In this document: positions 26,207 to 36,236 of the stretch, one piece after another
How positions within the stretch are numbered: the stretch's first letter is position 1
How the letters are laid out: every line of letters starts with the position of its first letter
Source of the DNA: Sulfuricurvum sp. PD_MW2
Lineage (GTDB): Bacteria; Campylobacterota; Campylobacteria; Campylobacterales; Sulfurimonadaceae
Assembly: GCF_002633015.1 (NCBI RefSeq)
Contig: NZ_NSIU01000010.1
Coordinates: 1-64,000 of the forward strand
DNA length: 64,000 nucleotides
Direction of reading: 5' to 3'
Notes under the pieces: model-generated
What the model was told of the DNA's origin: nothing
Database searches by the model: none
Seen by the model: only the letters and a program-made list of their open reading frames with translations
Position numbers and translations under genes: made by a program

Positions 26207-27106
26207 ATGCACTCTATATCTACAAAAGTACGCTGGATTGTTGCCATACTCTCAATCAATCTAATTACGATCATTCTGGTGGATATATGGCTGAATTCAG
26301 ATCAAAAGTTTGATGCAAAAGTCATTAATACCGCCGGAAAACAGCGTATGCTCTCGCAACGTACCGTTCTTGAACTCCATCGGCTTTTATTGGATGAAGA
26401 AGGAGCGTACGAACGCTTGCAGGCTGCTCGATCGGAATTCGATCGCAATTTCAAACAACTCAGTACTGCTACGTCTGAATACAAAGGGTTTTCAAACGAA
26501 GAGATCGAAAAAACCATGATGGACGTGTATGCACACTGGAATCGGATGGGCGGATTGATCGATCGGTATTTACAGGGAGATCACAACCTTTTTGATTTGA
26601 AAACAATCTATGATGATGGTGACCGTACGCTCGTGCTGATGGATCAAGCCGTTACCCAATACGAAGAATATATGATGGAAAAACGGATTGTAGCGCACCG
26701 TATCCAAATCTTTTTGGCCTTGATCTCTTTTGGTGTTATCCTCTATATGGCCAGAACCACCTTGGGGATCCAGCAAAATTTTGATAAGTTCTTAGAACAC
26801 TCAAAATCAATCAGCGGGAATGAGAATATTGATGTCCACAAAGGCAATGAACTCGATATCGCGTGTGCTCATATCGAATATTTCTTGCAAAATGTCGAAG
26901 AAGCGATTCAAACCGCAACCGAAGCGGTTGAGAAAACGGAAGCGGCAACAGCTATCCTGATCGGATCAACCCCTGAAACTGAAGAACTCTTGGAGCAAAG
27001 CGAAGACATGATGATTCAGGTCAGCGAAGAGTTGCACCACACCGCTCAACGCCTCAAAAAGCTCAAAAGCAATCTCGAAACCGCCAACGCGATTCGAACC
27101 GCATAA
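26207..27106 (+). CDS. NIT/PilJ-type sensor protein without an output domain
   Basis: 299 residues. Membrane segment 1 (about 9-28), a periplasmic helical domain containing VINTAGKQRMLSQRTVLELH, membrane segment 2 near 165-185, then a cytoplasmic helical tail. INTAGKQRMLSQR is the P-box of NarX/NarQ and PilJ-type sensors, which in NarX binds nitrate or nitrite. No HisKA, methyl-accepting or GGDEF domain follows; the tail is only coiled coil (VEKTEAATAILIG...). It lies between the Crp/Fnr gene and napA. It may sense nitrate and signal through protein contact. Confidence 0.75.
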   Translation: MHSISTKVRWIVAILSINLITIILVDIWLNSDQKFDAKVINTAGKQRMLSQRTVLELHRLLLDEEGAYERLQAARSEFDRNFKQLSTATSEYKGFSNEEIEKTMMDVYAHWNRMGGLIDRYLQGDHNLFDLKTIYDDGDRTLVLMDQAVTQYEEYMMEKRIVAHRIQIFLALISFGVILYMARTTLGIQQNFDKFLEHSKSISGNENIDVHKGNELDIACAHIEYFLQNVEEAIQTATEAVEKTEAATAILIGSTPETEELLEQSEDMMIQVSEELHHTAQRLKKLKSNLETANAIRTA

Positions 27107-27117
27107 AGGTTCGAATC
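27091..27117 (+). terminator. Strong hairpin overlapping the sensor gene stop
   Basis: GATTCGAACC (27091-27100) and GGTTCGAATC (27108-27117) form a perfect 10-bp stem with a 7-nt loop that contains the stop codon. There is no T-run, so it may stabilise the mRNA 3' end or weakly terminate before the nap promoter. Confidence 0.4.
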
Positions 27118-27139
27118 TCCTCTCAAAACTCCTCTTGGT

Positions 27140-27153
27140 TTGACTTAGGTCAA
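27140..27153. promoter_or_regulatory. Crp/Fnr-type palindrome upstream of napA
   Basis: TTGAC-TTAG-GTCAA, a perfect palindrome of the same family as the four other sites, centred 132 nt before napA. The greater distance implies a longer untranslated leader than for the other genes. Confidence 0.72.
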
Positions 27154-27278
27154 ATACTTTTTTTTCGAATTACTTTACAATGCTTGAAGTGCATGAATTA
27201 TTTCATAGCACAAGGGAATCTTAAGAAGATAAAACCGTTTTAGGGATACTTTCACCTGATTTCACTAAGGAGGATTCA

Positions 27279-30068
27279 ATGTCAATGGAGAGAAGAGAAT
27301 TTTTAAAAAGCGCAGCTGCAGCGTCAGCTGCTGCTGCAGTTGGTATGACAGTTCCTGCAACCGTAGAAGCTGCGTCAAATCAAGCCCAAGCCGGATGGCG
27401 CTGGGACAAAGCGGCCTGCCGATTCTGCGGAACAGGTTGCGGAATCATGATGGCAACCAAAGATGACCGCATCGTTGCGGTAAAAGGCGACCCACTTGCT
27501 CCCGTTAATCGTGGCTTGAACTGTATCAAAGGGTACTTCAACGCGAAAATCATGTACGGTGCAGACCGTCTGACTCAACCTTTGTTGCGTATGAATGAGC
27601 AAGGCCAGTTTGATAAAAAAGGTAAGTTTAAACCGATTACTTGGCAACGTGCGTTTGATGAGATGGAAAAACAAATCAAATCGGCGCTCAAAGAAAAAGG
27701 TCCTACCGGTGTTGCTATGTTTAGCTCCGGACAACAAACTGTTATGGAGGGAAATGCGGCTCTCAAGCTCATGAAAGCAGGTTTCCGTACCAACAACATC
27801 GATCCGAATGCACGTCTTTGTATGGCATCAGCCGTTACCGGATTCATGAACGTTTTTGGTGCGGATGAGCCATCTGGATGTTACGATGATATTGAATTGG
27901 CTGAGACAATTGTCGCGTTTGGTTCAAACATGGCAGAAATGCACCCTATTCTTTGGTCACGTGTATCGGATCGCAAACTCAGCAATCCGGACAAAGTACA
28001 AGTTATCGTTCTTTCAACCTATAAACACCGTACAATGGACCTTGCGGACGTCGAGATTGTCTTTAAACCAAATACTGATTTGGCCATTTTCAACTATATT
28101 GCGCGCGAAATTGTTTACAATCATCCAGAAGCAATCGATTGGGATTTCGTCAATAAATACATCGTATTCGCAACCGGACCGGTCGATATCGGGTATGGTT
28201 TGCGAGAAGACATCCACCACCCTAAATACAAAAAAAGCGAACTGGATACTGCAGCGAAACAAAAGTCAAAAGTACTTACTGCAGATGAAGGTGTCAGCTT
28301 AGGTTACCTCGGATACAAAGCGGGTGATACGCTTGAGATGAAAAACAGCGGTGACGCGAATAAACACTGGAAAATTACGTTTGAAGAGTTCAAAAAAGGG
28401 CTTGCTCCGTATACACTTGACTACACTGCGAAAGTATCAAAAGGTGACCCGGATGAGAGCATTGAAGAGTTCAAAGCCAAACTTCAAAAAATGGCAGACC
28501 TCTATATCGAGAAAAATCGTAAAGCTCTTACTTTCTGGACAATGGGGTTCAATCAGCATACTCGCGGTACATGGGTAAACGAGCAAGCCTATATGATCCA
28601 TTTCCTCCTTGGAAAACAAGCGAAACCGGGAAGCGGTGCATTCTCACTAACCGGTCAACCATCAGCATGTGGAACTGCGCGTGAAGTAGGAACTTTTGCT
28701 CATCGTCTCCCAGCAGATATGGTCGTTATGAATCCTGAGCACCGCAAACGTGCAGAAGAAATCTGGAAGCTCCCTGCGGGAACAATTAATCCAAAAATGG
28801 GATCCCATTTCACCCAAATTCACCGTGATCTAGAAGATGGAAAAGTGAAATTTGCATGGGTCAGCGTTTGTAACCCGTATCAAGATACCGGAAATGCAGA
28901 ACACTGGATTAAAGCGGCGCGTGAAATGGATAATTTCATCGTTACCTCTGATGGTTACCCGGGTATTTCGGCAAAAGTATCGGATTTGATCCTCCCAAGT
29001 GCCATGATGTATGAAAAATGGGGAGCCTACGGTAATGCAGAACGTCGTACTCAACACTGGCGTCAACAAGTCACCCCTATCGGTGATGCAATGTCAGATA
29101 CATGGCAGTTTGTTGAGTTGTCAAAACGCTTTACTATCAAAGAGGTTTGGGGAGCGCAAAAAATTCCTGGTCTTGACACTGGTCTTCCTGATGTCCTAGG
29201 TACTGCAAAAGCAATGGGATATAAAGAAACCGATACCCTCTTTGATGTTTTATTCGCCAATCCAACCGCAAAAAGCTATAAATGGCCTGACGCAGTCGGT
29301 AAAGGGTTTCAAAACTCAGAAGTTGAAGGTGATAAACGTAACGTTATCGGAAGTGATGGCAAACCATTCAAAGGATACGGATTCTTTATCCAAAAATATC
29401 TTTGGGAAGAGTATCGTAAATTCGGAGATGGACATGGACATGACTATGCCGATTTCGACACATATCACAAAGTGCGTGGCTTGAAATGGCCGGTAGTAGA
29501 TGGTAAAGAGACTGCATGGCGCTATAACGCTAAATACGATCCGTATGCGAAAAAAGCGAACAGCGGTCCGTTTTCATTCTACGGACATGCATTCAAAGAG
29601 ATCCCATCCGGTAATCTAAAAGGTATTACAGACCAAACAAAAGTTCATTTGGACGGAAAAGCGAAAATTTTCTTCCGTCCGTATATGGAACCGACCGAAG
29701 TACCGGATAGCAACTACGATATCTGGCTATGTACCGGTCGTGTACTAGAACACTGGCACAGTGGAACCATGACAATGCGTGTTCCTGAACTCTACCGTGC
29801 TGTACCGGAAGCATTGTGCTATATGCATCCAAAAGATGCTGAAAAACGCGGTGTCAAACAAGGCGATATGGTGTGGGTTGAATCACGCCGCGGTAAAGTA
29901 AAAGCTCACGTTGAAACACGTGGCCGTAACCGCCCGCCGCGTGGATTGGTATTTGTTCCGTGGTTTGATGAAAAAGTTTATATCAATAAAGTTTGTTTGG
30001 ATCACACCTGCCCGATTTCAAAACAAATCGACCATAAAAAATGTGCTGTAAAAATTTATAAAGCCTAA
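27279..30068 (+). CDS. napA: Periplasmic nitrate reductase catalytic subunit NapA
   Basis: 929 residues. A Tat signal ([12 protein letters not shown]) is followed by the [4Fe-4S] site CRFCGTGC...C (C47, C50, C54, C82), and bis-MGD binding domains of the DMSO reductase family. NapA reduces nitrate to nitrite in the periplasm. AAGGAGG lies 7 nt upstream; the ATG at 27285 is an alternative. First gene of napAGHBFLD, the typical Campylobacterota order, lacking napC: NapGH supply quinol-derived electrons. Confidence 0.98.
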   Translation: MSMERREFLKSAAAASAAAAVGMTVPATVEAASNQAQAGWRWDKAACRFCGTGCGIMMATKDDRIVAVKGDPLAPVNRGLNCIKGYFNAKIMYGADRLTQPLLRMNEQGQFDKKGKFKPITWQRAFDEMEKQIKSALKEKGPTGVAMFSSGQQTVMEGNAALKLMKAGFRTNNIDPNARLCMASAVTGFMNVFGADEPSGCYDDIELAETIVAFGSNMAEMHPILWSRVSDRKLSNPDKVQVIVLSTYKHRTMDLADVEIVFKPNTDLAIFNYIAREIVYNHPEAIDWDFVNKYIVFATGPVDIGYGLREDIHHPKYKKSELDTAAKQKSKVLTADEGVSLGYLGYKAGDTLEMKNSGDANKHWKITFEEFKKGLAPYTLDYTAKVSKGDPDESIEEFKAKLQKMADLYIEKNRKALTFWTMGFNQHTRGTWVNEQAYMIHFLLGKQAKPGSGAFSLTGQPSACGTAREVGTFAHRLPADMVVMNPEHRKRAEEIWKLPAGTINPKMGSHFTQIHRDLEDGKVKFAWVSVCNPYQDTGNAEHWIKAAREMDNFIVTSDGYPGISAKVSDLILPSAMMYEKWGAYGNAERRTQHWRQQVTPIGDAMSDTWQFVELSKRFTIKEVWGAQKIPGLDTGLPDVLGTAKAMGYKETDTLFDVLFANPTAKSYKWPDAVGKGFQNSEVEGDKRNVIGSDGKPFKGYGFFIQKYLWEEYRKFGDGHGHDYADFDTYHKVRGLKWPVVDGKETAWRYNAKYDPYAKKANSGPFSFYGHAFKEIPSGNLKGITDQTKVHLDGKAKIFFRPYMEPTEVPDSNYDIWLCTGRVLEHWHSGTMTMRVPELYRAVPEALCYMHPKDAEKRGVKQGDMVWVESRRGKVKAHVETRGRNRPPRGLVFVPWFDEKVYINKVCLDHTCPISKQIDHKKCAVKIYKA

Positions 30069-30079
30069 CGGAAACAGTC

Positions 30080-30892
30080 ATGAAAAATTCTCCTTCAAAC
30101 GATCGTCGTCGATTCCTCCTCTCCGCTGCGAGAGGAATTGGACTCAGTGCGATGGGTGCGTTGGTGTGGAGTGCCTATGTTGGGGAAGTGAAAGCGGCTC
30201 CTTTGATTTTACGTCCCCCGGGTGCTTTACGGGAAGATGAGTTCATTAAAAATTGTATTAAATGCGGATTGTGCGTAGAAGCGTGTCCTTATGATACATT
30301 GAAGCTGGCGAAACCGGGAGATAATCTTCCTATCGGAACACCCTACTTCACTCCACGCAATGTACCGTGCTACATGTGCGATCTGGTTCCGTGTGTTCCG
30401 GCATGCCCAAGCGGTGCGTTGAGTCAATCTTCGCTTGCTACCTATATCGAGAATCATGCGAAACTCGACATTAAAAAAGCACGCATGGGATTAGCGGTAA
30501 TCGATGAAGAGTCCTGTATTGCAACATGGGGCATCCAATGTGATGCATGTTATCGCGCTTGTCCATTGATGGGTGAAGCAATTACGATTGAATTTTCTAA
30601 AAATGAGCGAACGGGTAAACATGCATTTCTAAAACCTGTGGTTCATGCAGATGTCTGTACCGGATGCGGCATGTGTGAACATGCCTGTGTAACGAAAAAA
30701 GCGGCTATTTACGTACTCCCAAGAGCATTAGCAATGGGAGAAGTGGGTAATCACTACATCAAAGGGTGGGAACCTAAAGATGAAAAGCGTCTGGATGAGC
30801 CAAAGCCCGAAGTGACGCATCATGAATTAACGAAAACTAAAATCAGTGAAAAAAGCGCTCTTGATTCGCTTAATGACGAAAGTGGGCTATGA
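30080..30892 (+). CDS. napG: NapG, periplasmic ferredoxin-type quinol dehydrogenase subunit
   Basis: 270 residues: Tat signal (RRRFLLSAARGIGLS) and four [4Fe-4S] binding motifs, including CIKCGLCVEACP, CYMCDLVPCVPACP, CDACYRACP and CTGCGMCEHAC. NapG with NapH transfers electrons from menaquinol toward NapB/NapA. The stop overlaps the napH start by 4 nt. Confidence 0.96.
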   Translation: MKNSPSNDRRRFLLSAARGIGLSAMGALVWSAYVGEVKAAPLILRPPGALREDEFIKNCIKCGLCVEACPYDTLKLAKPGDNLPIGTPYFTPRNVPCYMCDLVPCVPACPSGALSQSSLATYIENHAKLDIKKARMGLAVIDEESCIATWGIQCDACYRACPLMGEAITIEFSKNERTGKHAFLKPVVHADVCTGCGMCEHACVTKKAAIYVLPRALAMGEVGNHYIKGWEPKDEKRLDEPKPEVTHHELTKTKISEKSALDSLNDESGL

Positions 30893-31707
30893 TGAAACAC
30901 TATCGATATCTTTTGATGAGACGGTTGACTCAAATAGCCATAATAGTGCTCTATGTTGGAGCGAACGTTTGGGGATGGAAAATTCTTCAAGGGGATTTAA
31001 GCGCTTCGAAGCTGATGGGAATCGTTCCTTTGGCAGATCCGTATGCGGTACTTCAAATCGTCTTCACGGGGGCAACACTGGGGATGGATATTATCCTCGG
31101 TGCTTTGATCGTCGCGGTTTTTTATGGAATCGTCGGAGGTCGTGCTTTTTGTAGCTGGGTGTGCCCAGTCAATATGATTACCGATTTGGCTGCTTGGCTG
31201 CGTCGGAAAATGAAATTATCTGAAATCCAAAAACGATTTTACATCAATCGTTCGATCCGTTATTGGATTTTAGGGCTTGGTTTGATCCTTTCAGCGGTGA
31301 TGGGGGTAGCGGCATTTGAGCTGATTAGCCCTGTTTCTATGGCGCATCGCGGAATCATATTCGGTATGGGTATGGGTGGCGGTGCTTTAGCAGTGATATT
31401 TTTATTTGATCTGCTGGTTCATGAAAACGGATGGTGCGGGTATATTTGTCCACTGGGTGCTTCGTATGCGCTTATCGGCAAATTCTCCTTTATCCGTGTT
31501 CATCATGATGCCAATAAGTGTACCGATTGTAGAGCATGTATAACGGTGTGTCCTGAAAAAGAGGTACTCCACATGATCAATCGAAGCAGTGAAAGTGTTT
31601 TGATGGGTGAATGCACCAATTGCGGCAGATGTATTGATGTTTGTCAAGATAACGCGCTCGGATTTTCAATTCGAAGTCAGTTAAAACAACCAAAGGATGA
31701 AGAATGA
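30889..31707 (+). CDS. napH: NapH, membrane ferredoxin-type quinol dehydrogenase
   Basis: 272 residues with four membrane segments, the CxxxCP motifs SWVCPVNM and CGYICPLGA on the cytoplasmic face, and C-terminal ferredoxin clusters CTDCRACITVCP and CTNCGRCIDVCQ. It forms the membrane quinol-oxidising partner of NapG. Translationally coupled to napG and napB (4-nt overlaps on both sides). Confidence 0.96.
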   Translation: MMKHYRYLLMRRLTQIAIIVLYVGANVWGWKILQGDLSASKLMGIVPLADPYAVLQIVFTGATLGMDIILGALIVAVFYGIVGGRAFCSWVCPVNMITDLAAWLRRKMKLSEIQKRFYINRSIRYWILGLGLILSAVMGVAAFELISPVSMAHRGIIFGMGMGGGALAVIFLFDLLVHENGWCGYICPLGASYALIGKFSFIRVHHDANKCTDCRACITVCPEKEVLHMINRSSESVLMGECTNCGRCIDVCQDNALGFSIRSQLKQPKDEE

Positions 31708-32318
31708 AAGCAAATCATATTATCGGTAGCCTTGTGGCTGCTTGTATACTCATTAGCGGTGTCTATGCTGCAAATACTAGTGCAGGTTTAGATGAAAAAG
31801 ATTTAGGGATGCGCAAAGCAGAGGTATATACTGAAGATACAGCTGCTCCCGATGGTACAAACTACCATAAGGAAGCTCCGGGAACTTCTAAAAAAATCGA
31901 ACGTGCGTATGTCAATGCACCGCCGATGATCCCTCATGACATTAGCGATTTAGGGGAAATCGATAAAAACAATAATGCGTGTTTGGGATGTCATATGCCT
32001 GAAGTGGCGAAAGATATGGGGGCAACTCCGATTCCAAAATCACATTTTACCAACTTCCGCCCTCATGTAGAGTCGGATGCGGATGATAACTTTAAATCAG
32101 AAAGCAACGATCAAATCATCAAAAAAGATCTACACGGACAGCTATGGCAAGGGCGTTTTAACTGTACACAATGTCATGCCCCGCAAACACAAGGTAAATT
32201 ACGGGTGGAAAGTAACTTCAAACCTGAATATACTGATAAAAAAGGGCAAAAACACAAAAACAAATCCTATTTGATTGATGAGATTGAAGCCGGTGTAAAA
32301 GTTGGAAACGGATTATAA
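31704..32318 (+). CDS. napB: NapB, dihaem cytochrome c subunit of nitrate reductase
   Basis: 204 residues: a signal peptide and two haem motifs, CLGCH (C93, C96, H97) and CTQCH (C154, C157, H158). It delivers electrons to NapA in the periplasm. It overlaps napH by 4 nt. Confidence 0.96.
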   Translation: MKANHIIGSLVAACILISGVYAANTSAGLDEKDLGMRKAEVYTEDTAAPDGTNYHKEAPGTSKKIERAYVNAPPMIPHDISDLGEIDKNNNACLGCHMPEVAKDMGATPIPKSHFTNFRPHVESDADDNFKSESNDQIIKKDLHGQLWQGRFNCTQCHAPQTQGKLRVESNFKPEYTDKKGQKHKNKSYLIDEIEAGVKVGNGL

Positions 32319-32319
32319 G

Positions 32320-32796
32320 ATGTCAGGATCAACACGTCGCAGTTTTTTTGGTGCTTTGGGATCATTGTTCAAAGAGAATAAAGGTCCCATCCATCCCCCA
32401 TATGCATCTGTAACGGCAACATTCGATGAATGCCGTATTTGCGAGGGAATGTGCGTCCGCGCGTGTGAAGAAAATATCATCCTGCGGGATGAAAAAGGAA
32501 CTCCTTATTTGGATTTCAAAATCAGCGGATGCAGTGATTGTACGAAATGTATGGATGCTTGTATCCCTAATGTATTAAGTGAACCTACCCAATTTATACG
32601 GGGGCGGGCAAAAATTACATCGATGATGTGTATGGCACATCACGACACAATATGTTTTTCTTGCAAAGACCCTTGTTTGGAAAATGCAATTGTATTTCAA
32701 GGGATGCTTAATCCTATTATCATCCCTGAAAAATGTACGGCTTGCGGATATTGTGTTTCCGTATGTCCAAATAGCGCGATCGAGGTGGTAGCATGA
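32320..32796 (+). CDS. napF: NapF, ferredoxin-like maturation factor
   Basis: 158 residues from the ATG at 32320, 1 nt past the napB stop. N-terminal STRRSFFGALG, then four cysteine clusters including CRICEGMCVRAC, CSDCTKCMDAC, CKDPC and CTACGYCVSVCP. NapF is a cytoplasmic iron-sulfur protein that assists NapA cofactor loading. Confidence 0.92.
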   Translation: MSGSTRRSFFGALGSLFKENKGPIHPPYASVTATFDECRICEGMCVRACEENIILRDEKGTPYLDFKISGCSDCTKCMDACIPNVLSEPTQFIRGRAKITSMMCMAHHDTICFSCKDPCLENAIVFQGMLNPIIIPEKCTACGYCVSVCPNSAIEVVA

Positions 32797-33731
32797 AAAT
32801 CATAGTATTAGTGATCGGATGTGTCTATTGGCTCTATGCCGCAATACCTCCATCTGCCGTGATAAAAACGGGGGGACTCATCAGTGACATCGTTGTCTCG
32901 GATGGGAAGATTTATGCCGCTACCGATGGGGAAGGCGTTGAAGTTTTTGATATGAAATCGTTCAAAAAGCTGAACACCTTTCGTGTCCCCAATATTAAAA
33001 ATATGAGCGGCAAATCATATTCCCCGAAAATATATTCGGTTGATCATTATAACAATATGACCGTACTCGTATCAGAAAGCGGCAGTAATTTTCGAAATGT
33101 TTATTTGATGCGCAATGACAAAGTTTCCAAAATTGTGGATAACGGACGTGGACTTTTGATCAAAAAAGTCCGTTTTGTCGATGATAATCATCTGTTATTC
33201 GGTCTAACAGGAGATACAATCGTCTTGATGGACATCGAAAAAAACACCTTGGTCTATCAAGTACAAGCCGGAGGCGGAGTCTTTAGAGATTTTGCACTGA
33301 ACCCAACAAAATCGTATGTAGCCGTAGCGGATGAAGGTGGCGAAATCCCTATGATAGAGATTAAAAGTGGACGTAAGATTAAAACACTCAAGGGTATCAA
33401 TGTCGATAATATCAATCGTCTTGACTACAAGCAAAATACTATCATTTCAGCCGGACAAGATAGACGTGTAGGGATCTATTCTGCTAAAAACAGCTATTTT
33501 CTCGAAACGGACTTTTTTGTTTATGCGGTTGGGCTAAGCCCCTCTGCATCTCTAGGTGTCTACACTGACGGAACCGAAAATGAGCTGCAGGTGTTTAACA
33601 TCGCGACAAAAGCAAAGACATCACGGCTCCGCGGCGGTGATGCCGTTTTCGATTCATTGATCTTTCTTGACGAGCATCGACTTATCGGAGCCGGAGAAGA
33701 AAACAAAATTTACTATTGGAGAATACCATGA
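32793..33731 (+). CDS. napL: NapL, periplasmic beta-propeller protein
   Basis: 312 residues with a signal peptide (KIIVLVIGCVYWLYA) and repeating beta blades such as ISDIVVSDGKIYAATDGEGVEVFDMKS, characteristic of a WD40/YVTN-like propeller. NapL is found in Campylobacterota nap operons; its role is poorly defined. Overlaps napF and napD by 4 nt each. Confidence 0.9.
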   Translation: MKIIVLVIGCVYWLYAAIPPSAVIKTGGLISDIVVSDGKIYAATDGEGVEVFDMKSFKKLNTFRVPNIKNMSGKSYSPKIYSVDHYNNMTVLVSESGSNFRNVYLMRNDKVSKIVDNGRGLLIKKVRFVDDNHLLFGLTGDTIVLMDIEKNTLVYQVQAGGGVFRDFALNPTKSYVAVADEGGEIPMIEIKSGRKIKTLKGINVDNINRLDYKQNTIISAGQDRRVGIYSAKNSYFLETDFFVYAVGLSPSASLGVYTDGTENELQVFNIATKAKTSRLRGGDAVFDSLIFLDEHRLIGAGEENKIYYWRIP

Positions 33732-34078
33732 ATATATCAAGCATTGTGGTGCAAACCAACCCAAAACATACTGAGGAAGTTGTTGAATTGCTTAAACAAG
33801 CCGATTTTTGTGATTACCATTTTCACGATGAAAAAGGACGTATTATTGTCACCATCGAAGGTGAAGGTGTTGAAGAAGAGATACCGAAACTGGTTCATAT
33901 CCAATCCATGGAACATGTCATTTCAGCAGATATGTCATTTGCTTTTAGTGAAGATGAACTCAATGCCGAGCGTGATAAATTGGAAGTAGCCGGAAGCGAT
34001 ATTCCCGAATGGCTTAATGACGAAAATGCCACAAAACGGGATATTAAATACAACGGAGATCTCAAAGATCGATTCTAG
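33728..34078 (+). CDS. napD: NapD, NapA signal-peptide chaperone
   Basis: 116 residues from the ATG at 33728, overlapping the napL stop by 4 nt (ATGA). The N-terminus NISSIVVQTNPKHTEEVVELL and IIVTIEGEG match NapD, which binds the Tat signal of NapA until the cofactor is inserted. It has a longer C-terminal tail than Escherichia coli NapD. Last gene of the nap operon. Confidence 0.9.
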   Translation: MNISSIVVQTNPKHTEEVVELLKQADFCDYHFHDEKGRIIVTIEGEGVEEEIPKLVHIQSMEHVISADMSFAFSEDELNAERDKLEVAGSDIPEWLNDENATKRDIKYNGDLKDRF

Positions 34079-34129
34079 TAGATGTAATAACTTAGAAAAA
34101 ATTGTAAATTTTAAATGATAGGAAGTTCT

Positions 34130-36232
34130 ATGGAGCCGATAATGCATGTATTAAAGCGGGATGGCTCTACCGAGCCGTTTTATCCGTTTAAAATCGAAGA
34201 CGCAATTCGCAAAGCTTTTGAAAGCGTTTCTGCAGTTTTTGATGAAACAATCGCACAAAACGTATTTACAAGAATCATACACAATCATGTATGCGATGTA
34301 GAAGGGATTCAAGATCTTATTGAACGTGCCTTGCATGATGCGGGCTATTTTGAGGTGATGAAATCATTTATTACCTATCGATTTTTACACAAAATGCAGC
34401 GCGAACATATTTTAGGCTTGGGCAATGATACAACGTATGTAAACTCTACCCAAAGTGTTGAAGAGTATATTCACAAATCCGACTGGAGGGTAAATGCAAA
34501 TGCAAATACCGGATACTCCAATGCCGGATTGGTGAATAACCTCGCAGGCAAAGTGATCGCTAACTTTTGGCTTGACAAAGTGTATGCTCCGCATGAGGGA
34601 GCCGCCCACCGAAACGGTGACATTCATATCCATGATTTGGATTGTTTGACCGGATATTGTGCCGGATGGAGTTTGCGCGCATTGCTCAATGAAGGTTTCA
34701 ACGGTGTACGCGGTCGTGTAGAGAGTACCCCTCCCCGCCATTTTCGCGAAGCACTGGGACAAATGGCGAATTTTCTGGGGATTTTGCAATCCGAATGGGC
34801 AGGTGCACAGGCATTCAGTTCGTTTGACACCTATTTAGCCCCTTATGTATTTGCGGATGAACTGAGTTTAAATGAGATCAAAAAAGCAATACGCGGCTTT
34901 GTCTACAATTTGAATGTTCCGGCTCGGTGGGGTCAATCTCCCTTTACCAATATCACATTGGATTGGACGGTTCCTGATGATTTGGCATTGCAATTTCCAA
35001 CGTGCAACAACATCCATTTGTTCCACGATTTTGCATTTACTGCACATCATCAGAAAAAGCTGACCGAATACAATAAAAAGAGCTTACAAGAGCTTACGTA
35101 TGCCGATTTCCAAGATGAGATGGATCAAATCAATCGTGCTTTTTATGAAGTGATGAGCGAAGGCGATGCAACAGGCGCACCGTTTACGTTTCCGATTCCA
35201 ACGGTCAATATCACCGAAGATTTTGACTGGTATGGTCCGAATACTGATGTTTTATTTGAAAACACCGCCAAAATCGGTTCAAGCTATTTCCAAAACTTCA
35301 TCGGTAGCCAATATCTGCGAGATGCCACAGGTGAATTGATTGAAAATCCCCACGCGTACAAACCTGGACATGTCCGCAGTATGTGCTGTCGTTTACAACT
35401 CGATCTTCGAGAACTCCTCAAGCGGGGAGGCGGTTTATTCGGCAGTGCCGAAATGACGGGCAGCATCGGTGTAGTTACCATCAACATGGCTCGATTAGGG
35501 TATTTGTACAAAGAGGATCATGCACGTTTGCTTGTAGCATTGGATGAGTTGATCGAGATAGCATATTCGACGTTGGAGAAAAAACGCCAATTTGTTCAGG
35601 ATATGTTTCAGAGAGGTCTCTATCCCTATACTGCACGTTATTTGAAAGGGTTTCACAACCATTTTTCTACGATCGGCGTCAACGGGATGAACGAAATGAT
35701 TCGTAATATGACGAACGACACCGAGACAATCGCTACCGAATGGGGCATGCGCTATGCGATAGAGATACTCGATCACATGCGAGATAAAATGCGCACCTTT
35801 CAAGAACGCAGTGGAAATCTCTATAATCTCGAAGCGACACCGGCGGAAGGGACAACCTACCGTTTTGCCAAAGAGGATATCAAACGCTATCCAGACATCC
35901 TCCAAGCAGGACACGGAGATAATATTTACTATACCAACAGTTCTCAACTGCCTGTTGATTTGACTTCCGATCCGTTCGAAGCACTGAGTTTGCAAGATGA
36001 ACTCCAATGCCGCTATACGGGAGGGACAGTTTTGCATCTGTACATGGGTGAACGTCTCAGTTCAGAGGAGGCATGCCGGCGTATGGTCAAAAATGTTATT
36101 ACGAATTTCAGGCTCCCTTATATAACCGTAACACCCACATTCTCGGTATGTCCTGTACATGGTTATCTCAATGGAGAACATGAATACTGCCCAAAATGTG
36201 ATGAAGCACTGTCCTATCGCGAGTCGGCGTGA
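34130..36232 (+). CDS. nrdD: Class III anaerobic ribonucleotide reductase NrdD lacking the glycyl-radical domain
   Basis: 700 residues from the ATG at 34130 (AGGA upstream). It has an N-terminal ATP-cone (VLKRDGSTEPFYPFKIEDAIRKAFE), the ten-stranded catalytic barrel, and the C-terminal Zn motif (CPVHGYLNGEHEYCPKC). It then ends DEALSYRESA and stop. The normal RVxGY glycyl-radical segment of about 40 residues is absent here and occurs in none of the 700 residues. The missing segment is found 1.16 kb downstream as a separate ORF (37393-37557). The gene makes dNTPs without oxygen; activity should require that second peptide. It follows nap and precedes nrdG by 4 nt. Confidence 0.93.
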   Translation: MEPIMHVLKRDGSTEPFYPFKIEDAIRKAFESVSAVFDETIAQNVFTRIIHNHVCDVEGIQDLIERALHDAGYFEVMKSFITYRFLHKMQREHILGLGNDTTYVNSTQSVEEYIHKSDWRVNANANTGYSNAGLVNNLAGKVIANFWLDKVYAPHEGAAHRNGDIHIHDLDCLTGYCAGWSLRALLNEGFNGVRGRVESTPPRHFREALGQMANFLGILQSEWAGAQAFSSFDTYLAPYVFADELSLNEIKKAIRGFVYNLNVPARWGQSPFTNITLDWTVPDDLALQFPTCNNIHLFHDFAFTAHHQKKLTEYNKKSLQELTYADFQDEMDQINRAFYEVMSEGDATGAPFTFPIPTVNITEDFDWYGPNTDVLFENTAKIGSSYFQNFIGSQYLRDATGELIENPHAYKPGHVRSMCCRLQLDLRELLKRGGGLFGSAEMTGSIGVVTINMARLGYLYKEDHARLLVALDELIEIAYSTLEKKRQFVQDMFQRGLYPYTARYLKGFHNHFSTIGVNGMNEMIRNMTNDTETIATEWGMRYAIEILDHMRDKMRTFQERSGNLYNLEATPAEGTTYRFAKEDIKRYPDILQAGHGDNIYYTNSSQLPVDLTSDPFEALSLQDELQCRYTGGTVLHLYMGERLSSEEACRRMVKNVITNFRLPYITVTPTFSVCPVHGYLNGEHEYCPKCDEALSYRESA

Positions 36233-36236
36233 TGAA

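Noticed and set aside
27108-27120. GGTTCGAATC resembles a tRNA T-arm, and possibly an integrase attachment site
   Set aside because: It is one arm of a perfect hairpin over the sensor gene stop codon; no acceptor, D or anticodon arm precedes it, as that sequence is coding.
27279-34078. Absence of napC considered as a deletion in the nap cluster
   Set aside because: Campylobacterota nap operons normally use NapGH and commonly lack napC, so this is expected.
36159-36236. Glycyl-radical domain encoded at the start of nrdG or by frameshift past the nrdD stop
   Set aside because: The 4-nt gap to nrdG leaves no room and no frame near 36150-36240 encodes RVxGY.
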